Assembly: GCA_965277355.1 (NCBI GenBank)
Contig: CBDICN010000002.1
Coordinates: forward strand, 124,001 to 188,000
Direction of reading: 5' to 3'
DNA length: 64,000 bases
From: RH-AL1 sp965277355
GTDB lineage: Bacteria > Pseudomonadota > Alphaproteobacteria > Rhizobiales > Beijerinckiaceae
The notes under the pieces are model-generated. The model was given only the letters and a program-made list of their open reading frames with translations, searched no databases and had not been told where the DNA came from. This document shows positions 43,903 through 53,372 of the stretch, piece after piece; the stretch's first letter is position 1; the number at the start of each line of letters is the position of its first letter. The position numbers and the translations under genes are program-made.

Positions 43903-44390
43903 GGCAGGCTCGCGTCGCGGATCGCCCAAGCGGCACGAAGCACCTCGGGAAGATGCTCGGTCGTCGGCAGGTTCTTCAAGGCGTCCCGGCCGATCCAGAC
44001 GACCGCGGCGGCCTCGGGGCCGGTTTCGCCTTCTCCGGCGATCCATTCGCCGACGAACGACGCGATCACGTAATGGCGCGCCGCGGTACCGTCCGGATCG
44101 CGCTGGACGACCTCGACATGGCGGTTGAACGCGACGATCCGCGCCTCGACGCCGACCTCCTCGCGCGTTTCCCGCAGCGCCGCCGCTTCCAGCGTCTCTC
44201 CCGGGTCGACGAGGCCGCCCGGCAACGTGAACAGGCCGGCGAGCGGTTCCGTCGCCCGTCGTGCCAGCAGGACGCGTTCGCCGCGGAATACCGCGAGACT
44301 CGCGGCGAGCAGCGGGCGCGCTGGATAGAGCCGCTCGGCGCCCGGCCGGCTGGTTGCCCCGGTCACGGATAGAGACGCGTTTTCACCCAT
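43899..44390 (-). CDS. NUDIX hydrolase
   Basis: 163 residues. The Nudix box GGLVDPGETLEAAALRETREEVGVEA (about 59-84) keeps all catalytic glutamates (REXXEE). It probably cleaves a nucleoside diphosphate derivative; the substrate is not readable. Two starts are possible. ATG at 44390 has GGAG 8 nt upstream and overlaps pdxH by 28 nt; GTG at 44366 overlaps the pdxH stop as GTGA. It is in an operon with pdxH, TIGR02301 and psd. Confidence 0.9.
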   Translation of the reverse strand: MGENASLSVTGATSRPGAERLYPARPLLAASLAVFRGERVLLARRATEPLAGLFTLPGGLVDPGETLEAAALRETREEVGVEARIVAFNRHVEVVQRDPDGTAARHYVIASFVGEWIAGEGETGPEAAAVVWIGRDALKNLPTTEHLPEVLRAAWAIRDASLP

Positions 44391-44986
44391 CCCGAGGTCT
44401 CCGGCGTCTCGCGTGCGTAGAGGAATCGGTCGTGCAGGCGAGACGCGCCGTCGGACCAGAACTCGATCTGCATCGGCCTGATGCGGAACCCGCTCCAGTG
44501 CGGCGGGCGCGGTACGGCCTCGGGATGCTTCGCCTCAACGGCGGCGACGGCATCTTCGAGCGACCCGCGGCTTTCCAGCGGGCGCGATTGCAGGCTCGCC
44601 CAGGCTCCGACCTGACTGCCGCGCGGACGGCTCGCGAAATAGGCGTCCGCCTCGGCCTCGGTCACCACCTCCACCGGACCGCGGATGCGGATCTGACGGC
44701 GCCGGCTTTTCCAGTGAAACAGGGCCGCCGCCTTCCTCGTCGCGGCGAGCTCGCGACCCTTGGCGCTCTCGAAATTGGTGTAGAAGACGAAACCGCGTTC
44801 GTCCCATCCTTTGAGCAGCACCATGCGGACGTCGGGGAGTCCGTCTCGATCGACGCTGGCGAGTGCCATCGCGGCGGGATCGTTCATCTCCGAGGCTTCG
44901 GCGTCCTTCAGCCATTCACCGAATTGAACGAACGGATCGTCCACGACGCCACCGTGACGGCTCTTTAACTCATCCAAGTGTAACAT
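44363..44986 (-). CDS. pdxH: Pyridoxamine/pyridoxine 5'-phosphate oxidase
   Basis: 207 residues from the ATG at 44986. FMN oxidase that makes pyridoxal 5'-phosphate. Family motifs are RMVLLKGWDERGFVFYTN, KGRELAATRKAAALFHWK, RQIRIRGPVE, SRPRGSQVGAWAS and the C-terminal signature IEFWSDGASRLHDRFLYAR. It is the head of a minus-strand operon with the NUDIX gene and is divergent from a surface-antigen gene. Confidence 0.95.
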   Translation of the reverse strand: MLHLDELKSRHGGVVDDPFVQFGEWLKDAEASEMNDPAAMALASVDRDGLPDVRMVLLKGWDERGFVFYTNFESAKGRELAATRKAAALFHWKSRRRQIRIRGPVEVVTEAEADAYFASRPRGSQVGAWASLQSRPLESRGSLEDAVAAVEAKHPEAVPRPPHWSGFRIRPMQIEFWSDGASRLHDRFLYARETPETSGWVKTRLYP

Positions 44987-45008
44987 CCGCGTGATTTGAG
45001 AAACGTGC

Positions 45009-45491
45009 GTGAGTTCGCGTGTGACCCGCCTCCCCTGCCTTAGATCATTCGCGCGCCGCCCGGTACCCGCTTCGGCGTTTTGCCGCCGGGCCGGCCTGGC
45101 GTTGCTCGGCATGATTCCGCTGCTCGGGGGATGCTCCTTGTCCATGCCGATCGCATCGTTGCGCCCCGCCGGCGACGACGTCACCGGCTCGAACTCGACG
45201 GTTCCGTTCGGCCGCCTGCTCGATGAGGAGGACCGTCGCCGCGAGAAGGCCGCGCTCGCCACCGCGATAGACCCGCAGGGCAATGGCGCGGCGGTGCACT
45301 GGGAGAATCCGAAGAGCGGCAACAAAGGCGCGTTCACGGCGACCGGTCCGGCCTACGATCTCGACAGCAAGGTCTGCCGCGGCTTCCATGGCGAGCTCAG
45401 CCTGGACTCCAAGCCGAGGACGGTGAACGGTGTCGCCTGCGCGGTGTCCGCAGGCGACTGGGAAGTCCGCGAGACGAAACGCAGGGGCTGA
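45009..45491 (+). CDS. RT0821/17-kDa surface antigen-like lipoprotein
   Basis: 160 residues. The lipobox LLGGC lies near residue 42 in a hydrophobic signal (LALLGMIPLLGGCSLS), so it is probably an outer-membrane lipoprotein. The C-terminal 90 residues match the rickettsial 17-kDa antigen family (WENPKSGNKGAFTATGPAYD, CRGFHGEL, DWEV). Starts at GTG 45009 or GTG 45021; there is no ATG near. It is divergent from pdxH. Confidence 0.75.
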   Translation: MSSRVTRLPCLRSFARRPVPASAFCRRAGLALLGMIPLLGGCSLSMPIASLRPAGDDVTGSNSTVPFGRLLDEEDRRREKAALATAIDPQGNGAAVHWENPKSGNKGAFTATGPAYDLDSKVCRGFHGELSLDSKPRTVNGVACAVSAGDWEVRETKRRG

Positions 45492-45529
45492 GCAGCCCTG
45501 CGTGCCGTCCCAGCGTTCGTCGCAGACAG

Positions 45530-46945
45530 CTAGCGCTTGATCCAGACCGTCTGAGCGTTGACGAACTCGCGGATGCCGAAATGCGAGAGTTCGCGGCCGT
45601 AACCGCTGTTCTTCACGCCGCCGACCGGCACGCGAGGGTCGGATGCGGTGAAGCCGTTGATGAAGACGCCGCCGGTCTCGAGCTGCCGCGCCATCTCGCG
45701 CGCCTTCGCGAGGTCGCGAGTCCAGAGGTTGCCGCTCAGACCGAACGCGCTGTCGTTGGCGATCGAGACGGCGTCCTCGGCATCCTTCGCGACGATCAGC
45801 GAGGCGACCGGGCCAAAGGTCTCCTCGTCGAAGCTGGCGATGCCATGCTTCACGTCGCCGAGCACGGTCGGCTCGTAATAGTAGCCCGCGCCCTCGATCT
45901 TCTTGCCGCCGGTGAGGAGCTTGGCGCCTTGCGCGACCGACGTCTCGACCTGCTCGTGGAGCGAGTCGCGCAGGTCGTGACGCGCCAGCGGACCGAAGGT
46001 GGTCGCGCCATCCCTCGGATGGCCGGTCTTCGCCTTGGCGACCGCCTCGACGAACTTGGCGGTGAAGGCATCGGCGATCGGCGCCTCCAGGATGAAACGC
46101 TTGGCGGCAAGGCAGACCTGCCCGGCATTGGCGAGGCGCGACGTCACGGCGGCCTCGACCGCCTTGTCGAGATCGGCGTCGGCGAGCACGATGAAGGGGT
46201 CGGAACCGCCGAGTTCCAGCACCGACTTCTTCAGCGCCTTGCCCGCTTGGGCGGCGACCGCGGAGCCGGCCCTCACGCTGCCCGTCAGCGTGACTCCGGC
46301 GATGCGCCGGTCCCTGATGACGCCCTCGACGGAATCGTTGTCGACGTTGAGGATGCCGAACGCTCCGCGCGGCGCGCCGGCCGTCTCGAAGGCCCGCTGC
46401 AGCTTGTAGGCGCAGCCCATCACGTTGGGCGCGTGCTTGAGGAGGAAGCCGTTGCCGCCGAGCATGATCGGCGCGCCGGCGCGGATCGCCTGCCAAAGCG
46501 GAAAGTTCCACGGCATAATGCCGAGGATGATACCGACGGGAAGATAGGAGATGTAGGCCTCGGCCTCCTCGACGGGGGCCTTCTCGTCCGCCAGCATCGC
46601 CGGACCGTGCTCGGCGAACCAGGCTGTGGTCTTGGCGCATTTCAGCGTTTCGGCCTTCGCCTCCCGAAGCGTCTTGCCCATCTCGCTGGTCATGAGGTCG
46701 GCGAAGGCATCGGCTTCCGCTTCGAGGATCTCGGACAGCCGCTTCATGACGGCGGCACGTTCCGCCATCGGGCGCGTGCGCCACTCGAGAAAGGCGCGGT
46801 GCGTCTGCGCCAGCGTCGCCTCGACCTCGTCCGCTCTTTGGAAAGGATAACGCGCGATCACCTCGCCGGTGGCGGGGTTGCGCGAGACGGCGCCCGGCCG
46901 ATTGTCCCGATCGATGGGTTCGCGTTGAGGCTGCACAACTGACAT
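45530..46945 (-). CDS. NAD(P)-dependent succinate-semialdehyde dehydrogenase (ALDH family)
   Basis: 471 residues. Aldehyde dehydrogenase active-site glutamate in ELGGSDPFIV (about residue 247) and catalytic Cys in NAGQVCLAAKR (about 281). NAD-site PWNFPLWQAIR near residue 145 and the C-terminal NSGYGRELSHFG are typical of the GabD/SadI-like clade. It oxidises succinate semialdehyde to succinate; exact substrate is inferred from clade-type motifs. ATG at 46945 has AGGAGA 6 nt upstream. Confidence 0.88.
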   Translation of the reverse strand: MSVVQPQREPIDRDNRPGAVSRNPATGEVIARYPFQRADEVEATLAQTHRAFLEWRTRPMAERAAVMKRLSEILEAEADAFADLMTSEMGKTLREAKAETLKCAKTTAWFAEHGPAMLADEKAPVEEAEAYISYLPVGIILGIMPWNFPLWQAIRAGAPIMLGGNGFLLKHAPNVMGCAYKLQRAFETAGAPRGAFGILNVDNDSVEGVIRDRRIAGVTLTGSVRAGSAVAAQAGKALKKSVLELGGSDPFIVLADADLDKAVEAAVTSRLANAGQVCLAAKRFILEAPIADAFTAKFVEAVAKAKTGHPRDGATTFGPLARHDLRDSLHEQVETSVAQGAKLLTGGKKIEGAGYYYEPTVLGDVKHGIASFDEETFGPVASLIVAKDAEDAVSIANDSAFGLSGNLWTRDLAKAREMARQLETGGVFINGFTASDPRVPVGGVKNSGYGRELSHFGIREFVNAQTVWIKR

Positions 46946-47006
46946 CACGGGTCTCCTTTGCACGCCATGTAGGGTCGCGCACGTGTGCTTCCACCTGGCA
47001 AAGGGG

Positions 47007-49106
47007 CTATCCAGCCTCGATCAGCCGAATCGCTTCCTCTCGCTCGAACAGGTGGAGCAGTACGCGAACCGAGGGACCGGCCTCGGCGGCGAACTCGGGG
47101 TCCGCGTCCACCATTCGTTGCGCCGCGTCGCGGGCGGCCGGCAACAGGCCGCCGTGCACGGCGAGGTCGGCGAGCCTGAAGCCGGGTGCGCCGGACTGGC
47201 GGGTGCCGAGCACCTCGCCTTCCCCGCGCAGGCGCAGATCCTCCTCGGCGAGCAGGAAGCCGTCCTCGCTGCGGCGCAGGATCTCGATGCGCGCCTGGGC
47301 GACCTCGCCGAGCGGCGCGCGGTAGAGCAGCACGCACGAGGACGCGCCGGCGCCGCGCCCGACGCGCCCTCGCAGCTGGTGGATCTGGGCGAGGCCGAAA
47401 CGCTCGGCGTGCTCGATCACGATGATGGTCGCCTCCGGCACGTCGACTCCGACCTCGATGACAGTGGTCGCGACCAGCACCTGCGTCTCTCCGGCGGCGA
47501 AGGCCGCCATCGCCGCGTCCTTCTCCGTCCCCTTCATCTTGCCGTGGATCAGCCCGGCCTTGCCGCCGAACACGCCGCGCAGGTGCTCGAAGCGGTCCCG
47601 CGCCGCAGCGGCGTCGACCTCCTCGTTCTCGTCGACGAGCGGACAGACCCAGTACGCACGTTTGCCTTCACCGACGGCCTTCGCGAGCCGCGCCACCACG
47701 TCCCCTATGCGCTCCAGCGGCAGCGCCCGCGTGTCGATCGGCTGGCGCCCCGGCGGTTTTTCGCGCAAGGCCGAAACGTCCATGTCGCCGAAGTAGGAGA
47801 GCACCAGCGTGCGCGGGATCGGCGTCGCGGTCATCACCAGGATGTCGACCGCATCGCCCTTGGCGGAAAGCGCGAGCCGCTGCTGGACGCCGAACCTGTG
47901 CTGCTCGTCGACGACCGCCAGGCCGAGATCGCGGAAGGCGACGCTTTCCTGGATCAGGGCGTGGGTCCCGACGGCGATGTCGATCGCGCCCGTGCGCAGC
48001 CCTTCCAGGGTGCGGCGGCGCTCGGCCGCCGAATCGCGACCGGTCAACAGCGCCATGCGAAGGCCGGCCCTGGCCGCGCGCGGCGCGAGCCCGGCGACAT
48101 GCTGCCGCGCGAGAATCTCGGTCGGCGCCATCAGCACCGCTTGGCGGCCGGCTTCGACGACGTCGGCCATCGCAAGCAGGGCGACGATCGTCTTGCCCGA
48201 CCCGACGTCGCCCTGCAGCAGCCGCAGCATCTTGGCCGGGGCGGCCAGATCGGAGCGGATCTCGGCGAGCGCCGCCTGTTGCGCGCCCGTGAGCGCGAAC
48301 GGCAGCGCCGCCTCGATCGCGTCGGCCTTGCGGCGGGAGCCGGCATTCGGACGCCCCGCCCTCCCGCGCAGCCGCTTGCGCATGAGCGCCAGCGCGACCT
48401 GATGGGCGAAGAGTTCGTCGAAGGCGAGCCGCACACGGCCTGGCGACTCGAGGCCGATCGCCTCGGGTTCCGACGGCTTGTGGACGGCCGCGAGCGCCTC
48501 GCCGAAAGCCGGCATCGGCGGCATCTTCACGCCGAGGCCGGCGTACCAGTCCGGCAGGAACGGCAGCCTCGCCAGCGCGCCGTCGATCGCCTTGGCGAGG
48601 ACGCGCGGGTAGAGGCCCTCGGTCAAGCCGTAGACCGGCTCGATCAGCGCCATGGTCCTGAAGCCCTCGGCGTCGACCACGCGCTCGGGATGCACCATCT
48701 GGCGGTAGCCGTCGTAGAGCTCGATCTTGCCGGAGATCCAGCGCTCCGCGCCGAGCGGCAGGCTCTTCTCGATCCAGGCATGATTCGACAGGAAGAAGAC
48801 GAGCAGCACGTCGCCGGTACCGTCCTCGACCAGCACCTTGTAGGGCGCCTTCGAGCGCGGCGGCGGCGCGCGGTGCTCGGCGACGGTCGCCTTCAGGGTC
48901 ACCACGACATCGAGCGGCGCCTCGGCGATCGGCGGCTGCCGGCGCCGGTCGACGACCGAGGTTGGGAGGTGGAACAGCACGTCGACGACCCGGGCCGGAC
49001 CGTCGCTGGGCCCCAGCAGGCGGTCGAGCAGCTTGCCGGTCTTCGGCCCGACGCCGGGCAGGTTCGAGGCGGAAGCGAACAGTGGGGTGAGCAGGTGCGG
49101 GCGCAT
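47007..49106 (-). CDS. recG: ATP-dependent DNA helicase RecG
   Basis: 699 residues. An N-terminal wedge domain (about 1-220) is followed by DEAD-like motifs: Walker A LLQGDVGSGKTIVAL near residue 285, DEQH near 390, TATPIPRTL near 420, and C-terminal helicase with HGKM, ATTVIEVGVDVP and QLRGRVGRGA. It remodels stalled forks and Holliday junctions and binds the acidic tip of SSB, encoded at 19880. ATG at 49106 is preferred over the longer start at 49145. It is divergent from sdhE. Confidence 0.96.
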   Translation of the reverse strand: MRPHLLTPLFASASNLPGVGPKTGKLLDRLLGPSDGPARVVDVLFHLPTSVVDRRRQPPIAEAPLDVVVTLKATVAEHRAPPPRSKAPYKVLVEDGTGDVLLVFFLSNHAWIEKSLPLGAERWISGKIELYDGYRQMVHPERVVDAEGFRTMALIEPVYGLTEGLYPRVLAKAIDGALARLPFLPDWYAGLGVKMPPMPAFGEALAAVHKPSEPEAIGLESPGRVRLAFDELFAHQVALALMRKRLRGRAGRPNAGSRRKADAIEAALPFALTGAQQAALAEIRSDLAAPAKMLRLLQGDVGSGKTIVALLAMADVVEAGRQAVLMAPTEILARQHVAGLAPRAARAGLRMALLTGRDSAAERRRTLEGLRTGAIDIAVGTHALIQESVAFRDLGLAVVDEQHRFGVQQRLALSAKGDAVDILVMTATPIPRTLVLSYFGDMDVSALREKPPGRQPIDTRALPLERIGDVVARLAKAVGEGKRAYWVCPLVDENEEVDAAAARDRFEHLRGVFGGKAGLIHGKMKGTEKDAAMAAFAAGETQVLVATTVIEVGVDVPEATIIVIEHAERFGLAQIHQLRGRVGRGAGASSCVLLYRAPLGEVAQARIEILRRSEDGFLLAEEDLRLRGEGEVLGTRQSGAPGFRLADLAVHGGLLPAARDAAQRMVDADPEFAAEAGPSVRVLLHLFEREEAIRLIEAG

Positions 49107-49270
49107 CGTCGTCGAGACGAACGTCGCGCGGCGGCTCGCCGTCAAGTGAGAAGCGCGGGCGACGGCATGCGATAGCCAAGAGGCGCTCGACCGGCGCCAA
49201 TTGCCCGGCCTTGTCGGCGCCGAGGCCGGCGTCTACTTAAGGGCCAATCGAACGCGCGAGGCGGAGAGAC

Positions 49271-49561
49271 ATGTCAGAAAGCGGCAGCGCCGGCCTCGAC
49301 GAACGCCGGCGGCGGATCCTGTTTCGCGCCTGGCACCGCGGCACCCGCGAGATGGACCTTCTGATGGGTCGCTTCGCCGACGCCGAACTCGGCGCCCTGC
49401 CCGACGGCGACCTCGACGATCTCGAGCTGCTGATGGAAGCGCCCGATCGCGACGTCTTCTCTTGGTTGTCGGGAGAGTTCGAGACGCCGGACAATTACGC
49501 CACGCCGGTGTTCCGCAAGGTCCGCGCCTTCCACAGCCACGACGCGCCGCTGTTCGATTAG
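49271..49561 (+). CDS. sdhE: Succinate dehydrogenase assembly factor SdhE (DUF339)
   Basis: 96 residues. The diagnostic RGxxE motif appears as RGTREMDLLMG (about residues 25-35), with a C-terminal FSWLSGEFETPDNY. It attaches FAD covalently to SdhA. It is divergent from recG with 164 bp between; in many alphaproteobacteria mfd follows sdhE, but here a DUF29 gene converges instead. Confidence 0.92.
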   Translation: MSESGSAGLDERRRRILFRAWHRGTREMDLLMGRFADAELGALPDGDLDDLELLMEAPDRDVFSWLSGEFETPDNYATPVFRKVRAFHSHDAPLFD

Positions 49562-49675
49562 GCGGTCGGGCGGCAGCTTCCGATCGCTCCGACACGTCAG
49601 GGTTCCTTTTCGCGGACTTCATTGATGTCGCGGTCCTCCGACAGAAGCTCGTCAAGATGCGCGACGAGCTTCCAA

Positions 49676-50179
49676 TCAACGAGGAGCGAGCGGCGTCCGC
49701 GCAGCGGCAAGTTGCGCGAGGACCTCGTCGATTTCGAAATTCTCGGTCAGGAGAGCGTCGAGGCCAAACGGGCACTCTCGCGGTAAGTCCACCTGCAAGC
49801 CGATGTCCTGGAGGTAGCTTTGCGCCGCACGTCCTCCCTTGAGCCAAATAGACGGAAGGTCGAGCAGTTGGCGCATGCTGGGTGCGAAAGCCTGACAGGC
49901 CGCGTCGCTGAAGGACCGGGCCTCCGCACGCCAGTGAGGAAGATCCCTTGAGGAGGGGCAAGAGTCTATTTTGACGAGATGCGTGATCAGATTGCAAAGG
50001 AGTGACCTGACCTCCCGGAGATCACGCTTCCCCAAGTCCTCGATCTCCTCGGCGAGATGCTCAACGTCGACTGCATCGCCGACGTTGTCACGCTGAAGCC
50101 GGCGTAACGCTTCGGCCTGCTGCTGCGTCCAGGCGAAGAAATCGTCGTCGTAGAGGGTCGAGGCGATTGAACGGGTCAA
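49676..50179 (-). CDS. DUF29 family protein
   Basis: About 167 residues. It shows the DUF29 start LYDDDFFAWTQQQAEALRRLQ, VDVEHLAEEIEDLGKRD, and the repeat-like RSLLCNLITHLVKIDS. A TTG at 50179 with AGGA about 10 nt upstream is preferred over the TTG at 50215; there is no ATG. DUF29 genes are common in alphaproteobacteria and cyanobacteria, often mobile, and of unknown function. Composition is less GC-rich than neighbours, suggesting transfer. It ends next to sdhE in convergent orientation. Confidence 0.75.
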   Translation of the reverse strand: MTRSIASTLYDDDFFAWTQQQAEALRRLQRDNVGDAVDVEHLAEEIEDLGKRDLREVRSLLCNLITHLVKIDSCPSSRDLPHWRAEARSFSDAACQAFAPSMRQLLDLPSIWLKGGRAAQSYLQDIGLQVDLPRECPFGLDALLTENFEIDEVLAQLAAARTPLAPR

Positions 50180-50346
50180 GACGGCTCTGGTCCTGCATGC
50201 GCAGTCAAGTCTCAACGAGCCTTAGCACGTCTCGCGGCGCTCCGCAGCCCAGCTATCCGACACCTAAATGACGATCCGAACCAACGGCAGGCACGCTGGT
50301 TTCCCGAGCGAGGTCTGTCATTGAAGAGGACAGGGGAACGCATCGC

Positions 50347-51468
50347 ATGGCGCACAAGGTCGAAGGCCGGAAGGTTCGCTACGCCGTCGTCGGCGGCGGC
50401 CAGATCTCGCAGCAGGCGTTCATGCCCGGCATCGCCGCCACCTCGAACTCCGAGCTGTCGGCGATCGTCACGGGCGATCCGGGAAAAGCCGAGGCGCTTG
50501 GCAGGCGCTATGGCATCAAGGCCTACGGCTACGACGAGCTGCCGGCCCTCATCGCGTCCGGAGAGGCCGACGCCTACTATGTCGCGACGCCCAACGAGAG
50601 GCATCGCGACGACGCCGTGCCGCTCCTCGAGGCCGGCTATCACGTCCTGCTCGAGAAGCCGATGGCGACCAGCTCCGCCGATTGCCAGGCGATCCTCAAC
50701 GCGCAACAAAAAGGTGGCGGCAAGCTGATGATCGCCTATCGTCTGCATCACGAGCCCGGCACGATCGCGATGACGGACATGGCGCTCGGCGGGGCGCTCG
50801 GCAGCCCGCGGATCTTCACCTCGACCTTCGCGCAGAAGGTTTCGTCTGGAAATCATCGCGCCAAGATGGGCTACTGGTCCGGTCCGGTGCCCGACATGGG
50901 GACCTACCCGCTCAACGCCGTGCGCAGTCTGTTTGGCGTCGAACCGATCATCGTGCAGGCCGTCGGCACCCAGTGCGCCGGCGCCGGCTTCGACTTCGAC
51001 GATACCGTAGCCGTCACGTTTCACTTCGGCGAGGGCCGGCTCGCCCAGTTCACGGTGAGCTATGCCGCCGCGGCGGCCGAGCAGCTCACGATCTCCGGCA
51101 GCAAGGGTTCGCTGACGTCGAGCCCGTGCTTCGGCTTCGGCGAGAGCGTCGGCATAAGCTTCACGACGAAGATCGGCGGCAAGACGGAGACGCACGCCTT
51201 CGACCCCGTCGAGCAGTTCGGTGGGGAAACCGACTATTTCTCCGACTGCATCTTGAACAATCGCGACCCCGAAGCCGATGGGCAGGAGGGCTTCTTCGAC
51301 GTCTTGGTGCTCGAAGCGATCGAGGTGGCGCTACGAACGGGCGAGCCGCAGGAGCTTCGGCCGCGCTCGAGAGTGAAGCGGATCTCGACCGATCAGGTCC
51401 GGCGTCTCGCCCCCGTCCACCAACCGACCGACGACGAACTCATCGGGGTGACGCCGCTCTCGGCATGA
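50347..51468 (+). CDS. Gfo/Idh/MocA-family oxidoreductase
   Basis: 373 residues. N-terminal Rossmann fold GGGQISQQAFMPGI (about 15-30), then TPNERHRDDAVPLLEAGYHVLLEKPMA (about 80-107) with the EKP catalytic Lys. The C-terminal domain has YWSGPVPDMGTYPLNAVRSLFG. Closest by pattern to glucose-fructose oxidoreductase and related NAD(P) sugar dehydrogenases. No Tat signal is present, so it is cytosolic. It precedes an OprB-type porin gene by 110 bp, suggesting a small sugar-handling unit. Confidence 0.9.
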   Translation: MAHKVEGRKVRYAVVGGGQISQQAFMPGIAATSNSELSAIVTGDPGKAEALGRRYGIKAYGYDELPALIASGEADAYYVATPNERHRDDAVPLLEAGYHVLLEKPMATSSADCQAILNAQQKGGGKLMIAYRLHHEPGTIAMTDMALGGALGSPRIFTSTFAQKVSSGNHRAKMGYWSGPVPDMGTYPLNAVRSLFGVEPIIVQAVGTQCAGAGFDFDDTVAVTFHFGEGRLAQFTVSYAAAAAEQLTISGSKGSLTSSPCFGFGESVGISFTTKIGGKTETHAFDPVEQFGGETDYFSDCILNNRDPEADGQEGFFDVLVLEAIEVALRTGEPQELRPRSRVKRISTDQVRRLAPVHQPTDDELIGVTPLSA

Positions 51469-51578
51469 TTGCCACGCGGCCGCACAAGCCGTGCCTCTCC
51501 CGTTCCGTCGATTGAAAGACGCAGTGGCGCCGTGCATGGTCGCGACCGGGAACGTCTTCCCGGTTGGCGGAAGAGCAC

Positions 51579-53036
51579 GTGCGCCGCTCGAACCAGATCC
51601 TGCGGTCGATGGCGGTATCCGCGGCCTTCGCGGCCGGCCTGATCGCGTCGACGGCAGCGGTGGCGCGGGCGGGCGATGACGACGATGCGGCTCGGCGGAC
51701 GCCGCAGACGCGCTCGCCGCAGACGAACGCCAAAAGCGCGATCGGCGACGAGGACGCGCAGGGCCCGACGATCTTCGACGGGGTGCCGGCCTTTTCGCGC
51801 CTCGCCGAGACGGACAGGGCTCTCCAGGCCCGCGGCATCCATCTCTACGGCGTCTACCTCGGCGACCCCTACGCCAACCTCGCCGGCGGCCTCCGACGCG
51901 CCGGCACCTATGCCGGGCGCCTCGACGTCGAGCTCGATGCCGACCTCGAGAAGCTCGGCGGCCTCGCCGACACCTCGATCCACGCCAACATGTACCAGAT
52001 CCACGGCCGGGACATCTCACGCATCGCCATCGGCAATCTCTTGTCGTCGAACGACATCGCGGCGTTCCCGGCGACGCGGCTCTACGAGTTCTACGTCGCC
52101 CATAGTTTCGGCGACAAGCTCTCGGTGCGCGCGGGCCAGATCGGCATCGACGTCGAATTCCTCACCTCGAACTACGCCGCGAACTTCATCGACGCCACAT
52201 TCGGCTGGCCCGGGTTGCCGTCGCTCGACCTGCCGGCGGGCGGCCCGGCCTACCCGCTGGCGACGCCCGCGCTGCGGGTGCGCTACGAGGCGAGCGACCA
52301 GCTCGCGCTGCTGGCCGCGATCTTCGACGGCAAGCCGGCCGGCCCCGGCCCGGGCGATCCGCAGACGCGCGATCGCTACGGCGTGAACTTCCGCGTCAAC
52401 GATCCGCCCCTCGTGTTCGCGGAGGCGCAGTACCGCTACAACCAGGGCGACCACGCCAGCGGGCTGCCCGGCACGGTGAAATTCGGCGCTTTCGCTCAAT
52501 TCGGCCGCTTCGACGAAGACAACCTTGCCGGCGAAGGGCTCGCTCCCGCAGGGCGGACCGGCACGCCCCTCGTGCACACCGGCAACGGCGGCCTCTACGG
52601 TATCATCGACCAGCAGGTCTATCGGGCCTCGCGGGACGAGCCACAGCGCGGCATCGGAGTGTTCGCCCGCGCCATCGCCGCCCCGGCCGACCGCAACCTC
52701 GTCAACCTCTACCTCGACGTGGGCTTCGCGGCGCTCGGCATCGTGCCCGGACGTCCTGACGATTTCTTCGGGCTCGCCGGCGCCTACGCCGCGATCTCGC
52801 CGGCAGCCGGTACGATCGGCATCGATGAGGATCTCGCGGCCGCCAACCTCGGCGTTGCCCGCAGCTTCGAGGCCGTGTTCGAGGCGACGTACTCGATCCA
52901 CGTCGTCAAGGGTTTGTCCTTGCAGCCGACGGTCCAATATGTCGTCCATCCGGGCGGCAACGTGCCGAACCCGCTCGGCACAGGCGCCATCCGCAACGCC
53001 AAGGTGTTCGGCGTCACGACCAGCATCCGGTTCTGA
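51579..53036 (+). CDS. OprB-family carbohydrate porin
   Basis: 485 residues from a GTG at 51579 with GGAAG 6 nt upstream. A signal peptide (ILRSMAVSAAFAAGLIASTAAVARA) precedes an acidic linker and a 16-strand barrel. Family-typical pieces are HLYGVYLGDPYANLAGGLRRAGTY, LDVELDADLEKLGG, HANMYQIHG and the C-terminal SLQPTVQYVVHPGG. It ends TTSIRF with the terminal Phe used by the Bam machinery. Predicted to let sugars or other small polar solutes through the outer membrane. TTG 51564 or ATG 51609 are alternative starts. Confidence 0.9.
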   Translation: MRRSNQILRSMAVSAAFAAGLIASTAAVARAGDDDDAARRTPQTRSPQTNAKSAIGDEDAQGPTIFDGVPAFSRLAETDRALQARGIHLYGVYLGDPYANLAGGLRRAGTYAGRLDVELDADLEKLGGLADTSIHANMYQIHGRDISRIAIGNLLSSNDIAAFPATRLYEFYVAHSFGDKLSVRAGQIGIDVEFLTSNYAANFIDATFGWPGLPSLDLPAGGPAYPLATPALRVRYEASDQLALLAAIFDGKPAGPGPGDPQTRDRYGVNFRVNDPPLVFAEAQYRYNQGDHASGLPGTVKFGAFAQFGRFDEDNLAGEGLAPAGRTGTPLVHTGNGGLYGIIDQQVYRASRDEPQRGIGVFARAIAAPADRNLVNLYLDVGFAALGIVPGRPDDFFGLAGAYAAISPAAGTIGIDEDLAAANLGVARSFEAVFEATYSIHVVKGLSLQPTVQYVVHPGGNVPNPLGTGAIRNAKVFGVTTSIRF

Positions 53037-53042
53037 CCGGCC

Positions 53043-53153
53043 TCAGGGCATCGCGCTCATCATGCCGCTCGCCGCCAGCAGGACGAGCTTCGCGCCGAAG
53101 ATTCGGGCGGCGACGCCCCGCGGCGCGTCGTGATGGGTGAAGGTCTCCATCAT
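53043..53153 (-). CDS. Very small predicted protein (36 residues)
   Basis: 36 codons, MMETFTHHDAPRG followed by AARIFGAKLVLLAASGMMSAMP. A good ribosome site (GGGAGAC, about 4 nt from the ATG) precedes it. The last 20 residues form a hydrophobic helix, so it may be a small membrane protein. The stop is 7 bp from the porin stop (convergent). Not recognised; the ribosome site and composition are the only support. Confidence 0.45.
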   Translation of the reverse strand: MMETFTHHDAPRGVAARIFGAKLVLLAASGMMSAMP

Positions 53154-53372
53154 CGTGTCTCCCAGCAGAGCGGCGCAACATCCGCCGTTCCGCGTTCGCC
53201 GCTGGCGCATCCTGATGACCGCCGATCACGGAACCGTGTCGCGTCGACAGCGGGCGACATGCGTTCGTCGTCATCGCGATGCGTCGTCGGGCGGCTTGCC
53301 GTAGCGAATGCGCGGCCCATAACGCGTTGCGGATGCAGATCAGTTAGCCCTCAAGACCATTGGAAGATGCTT

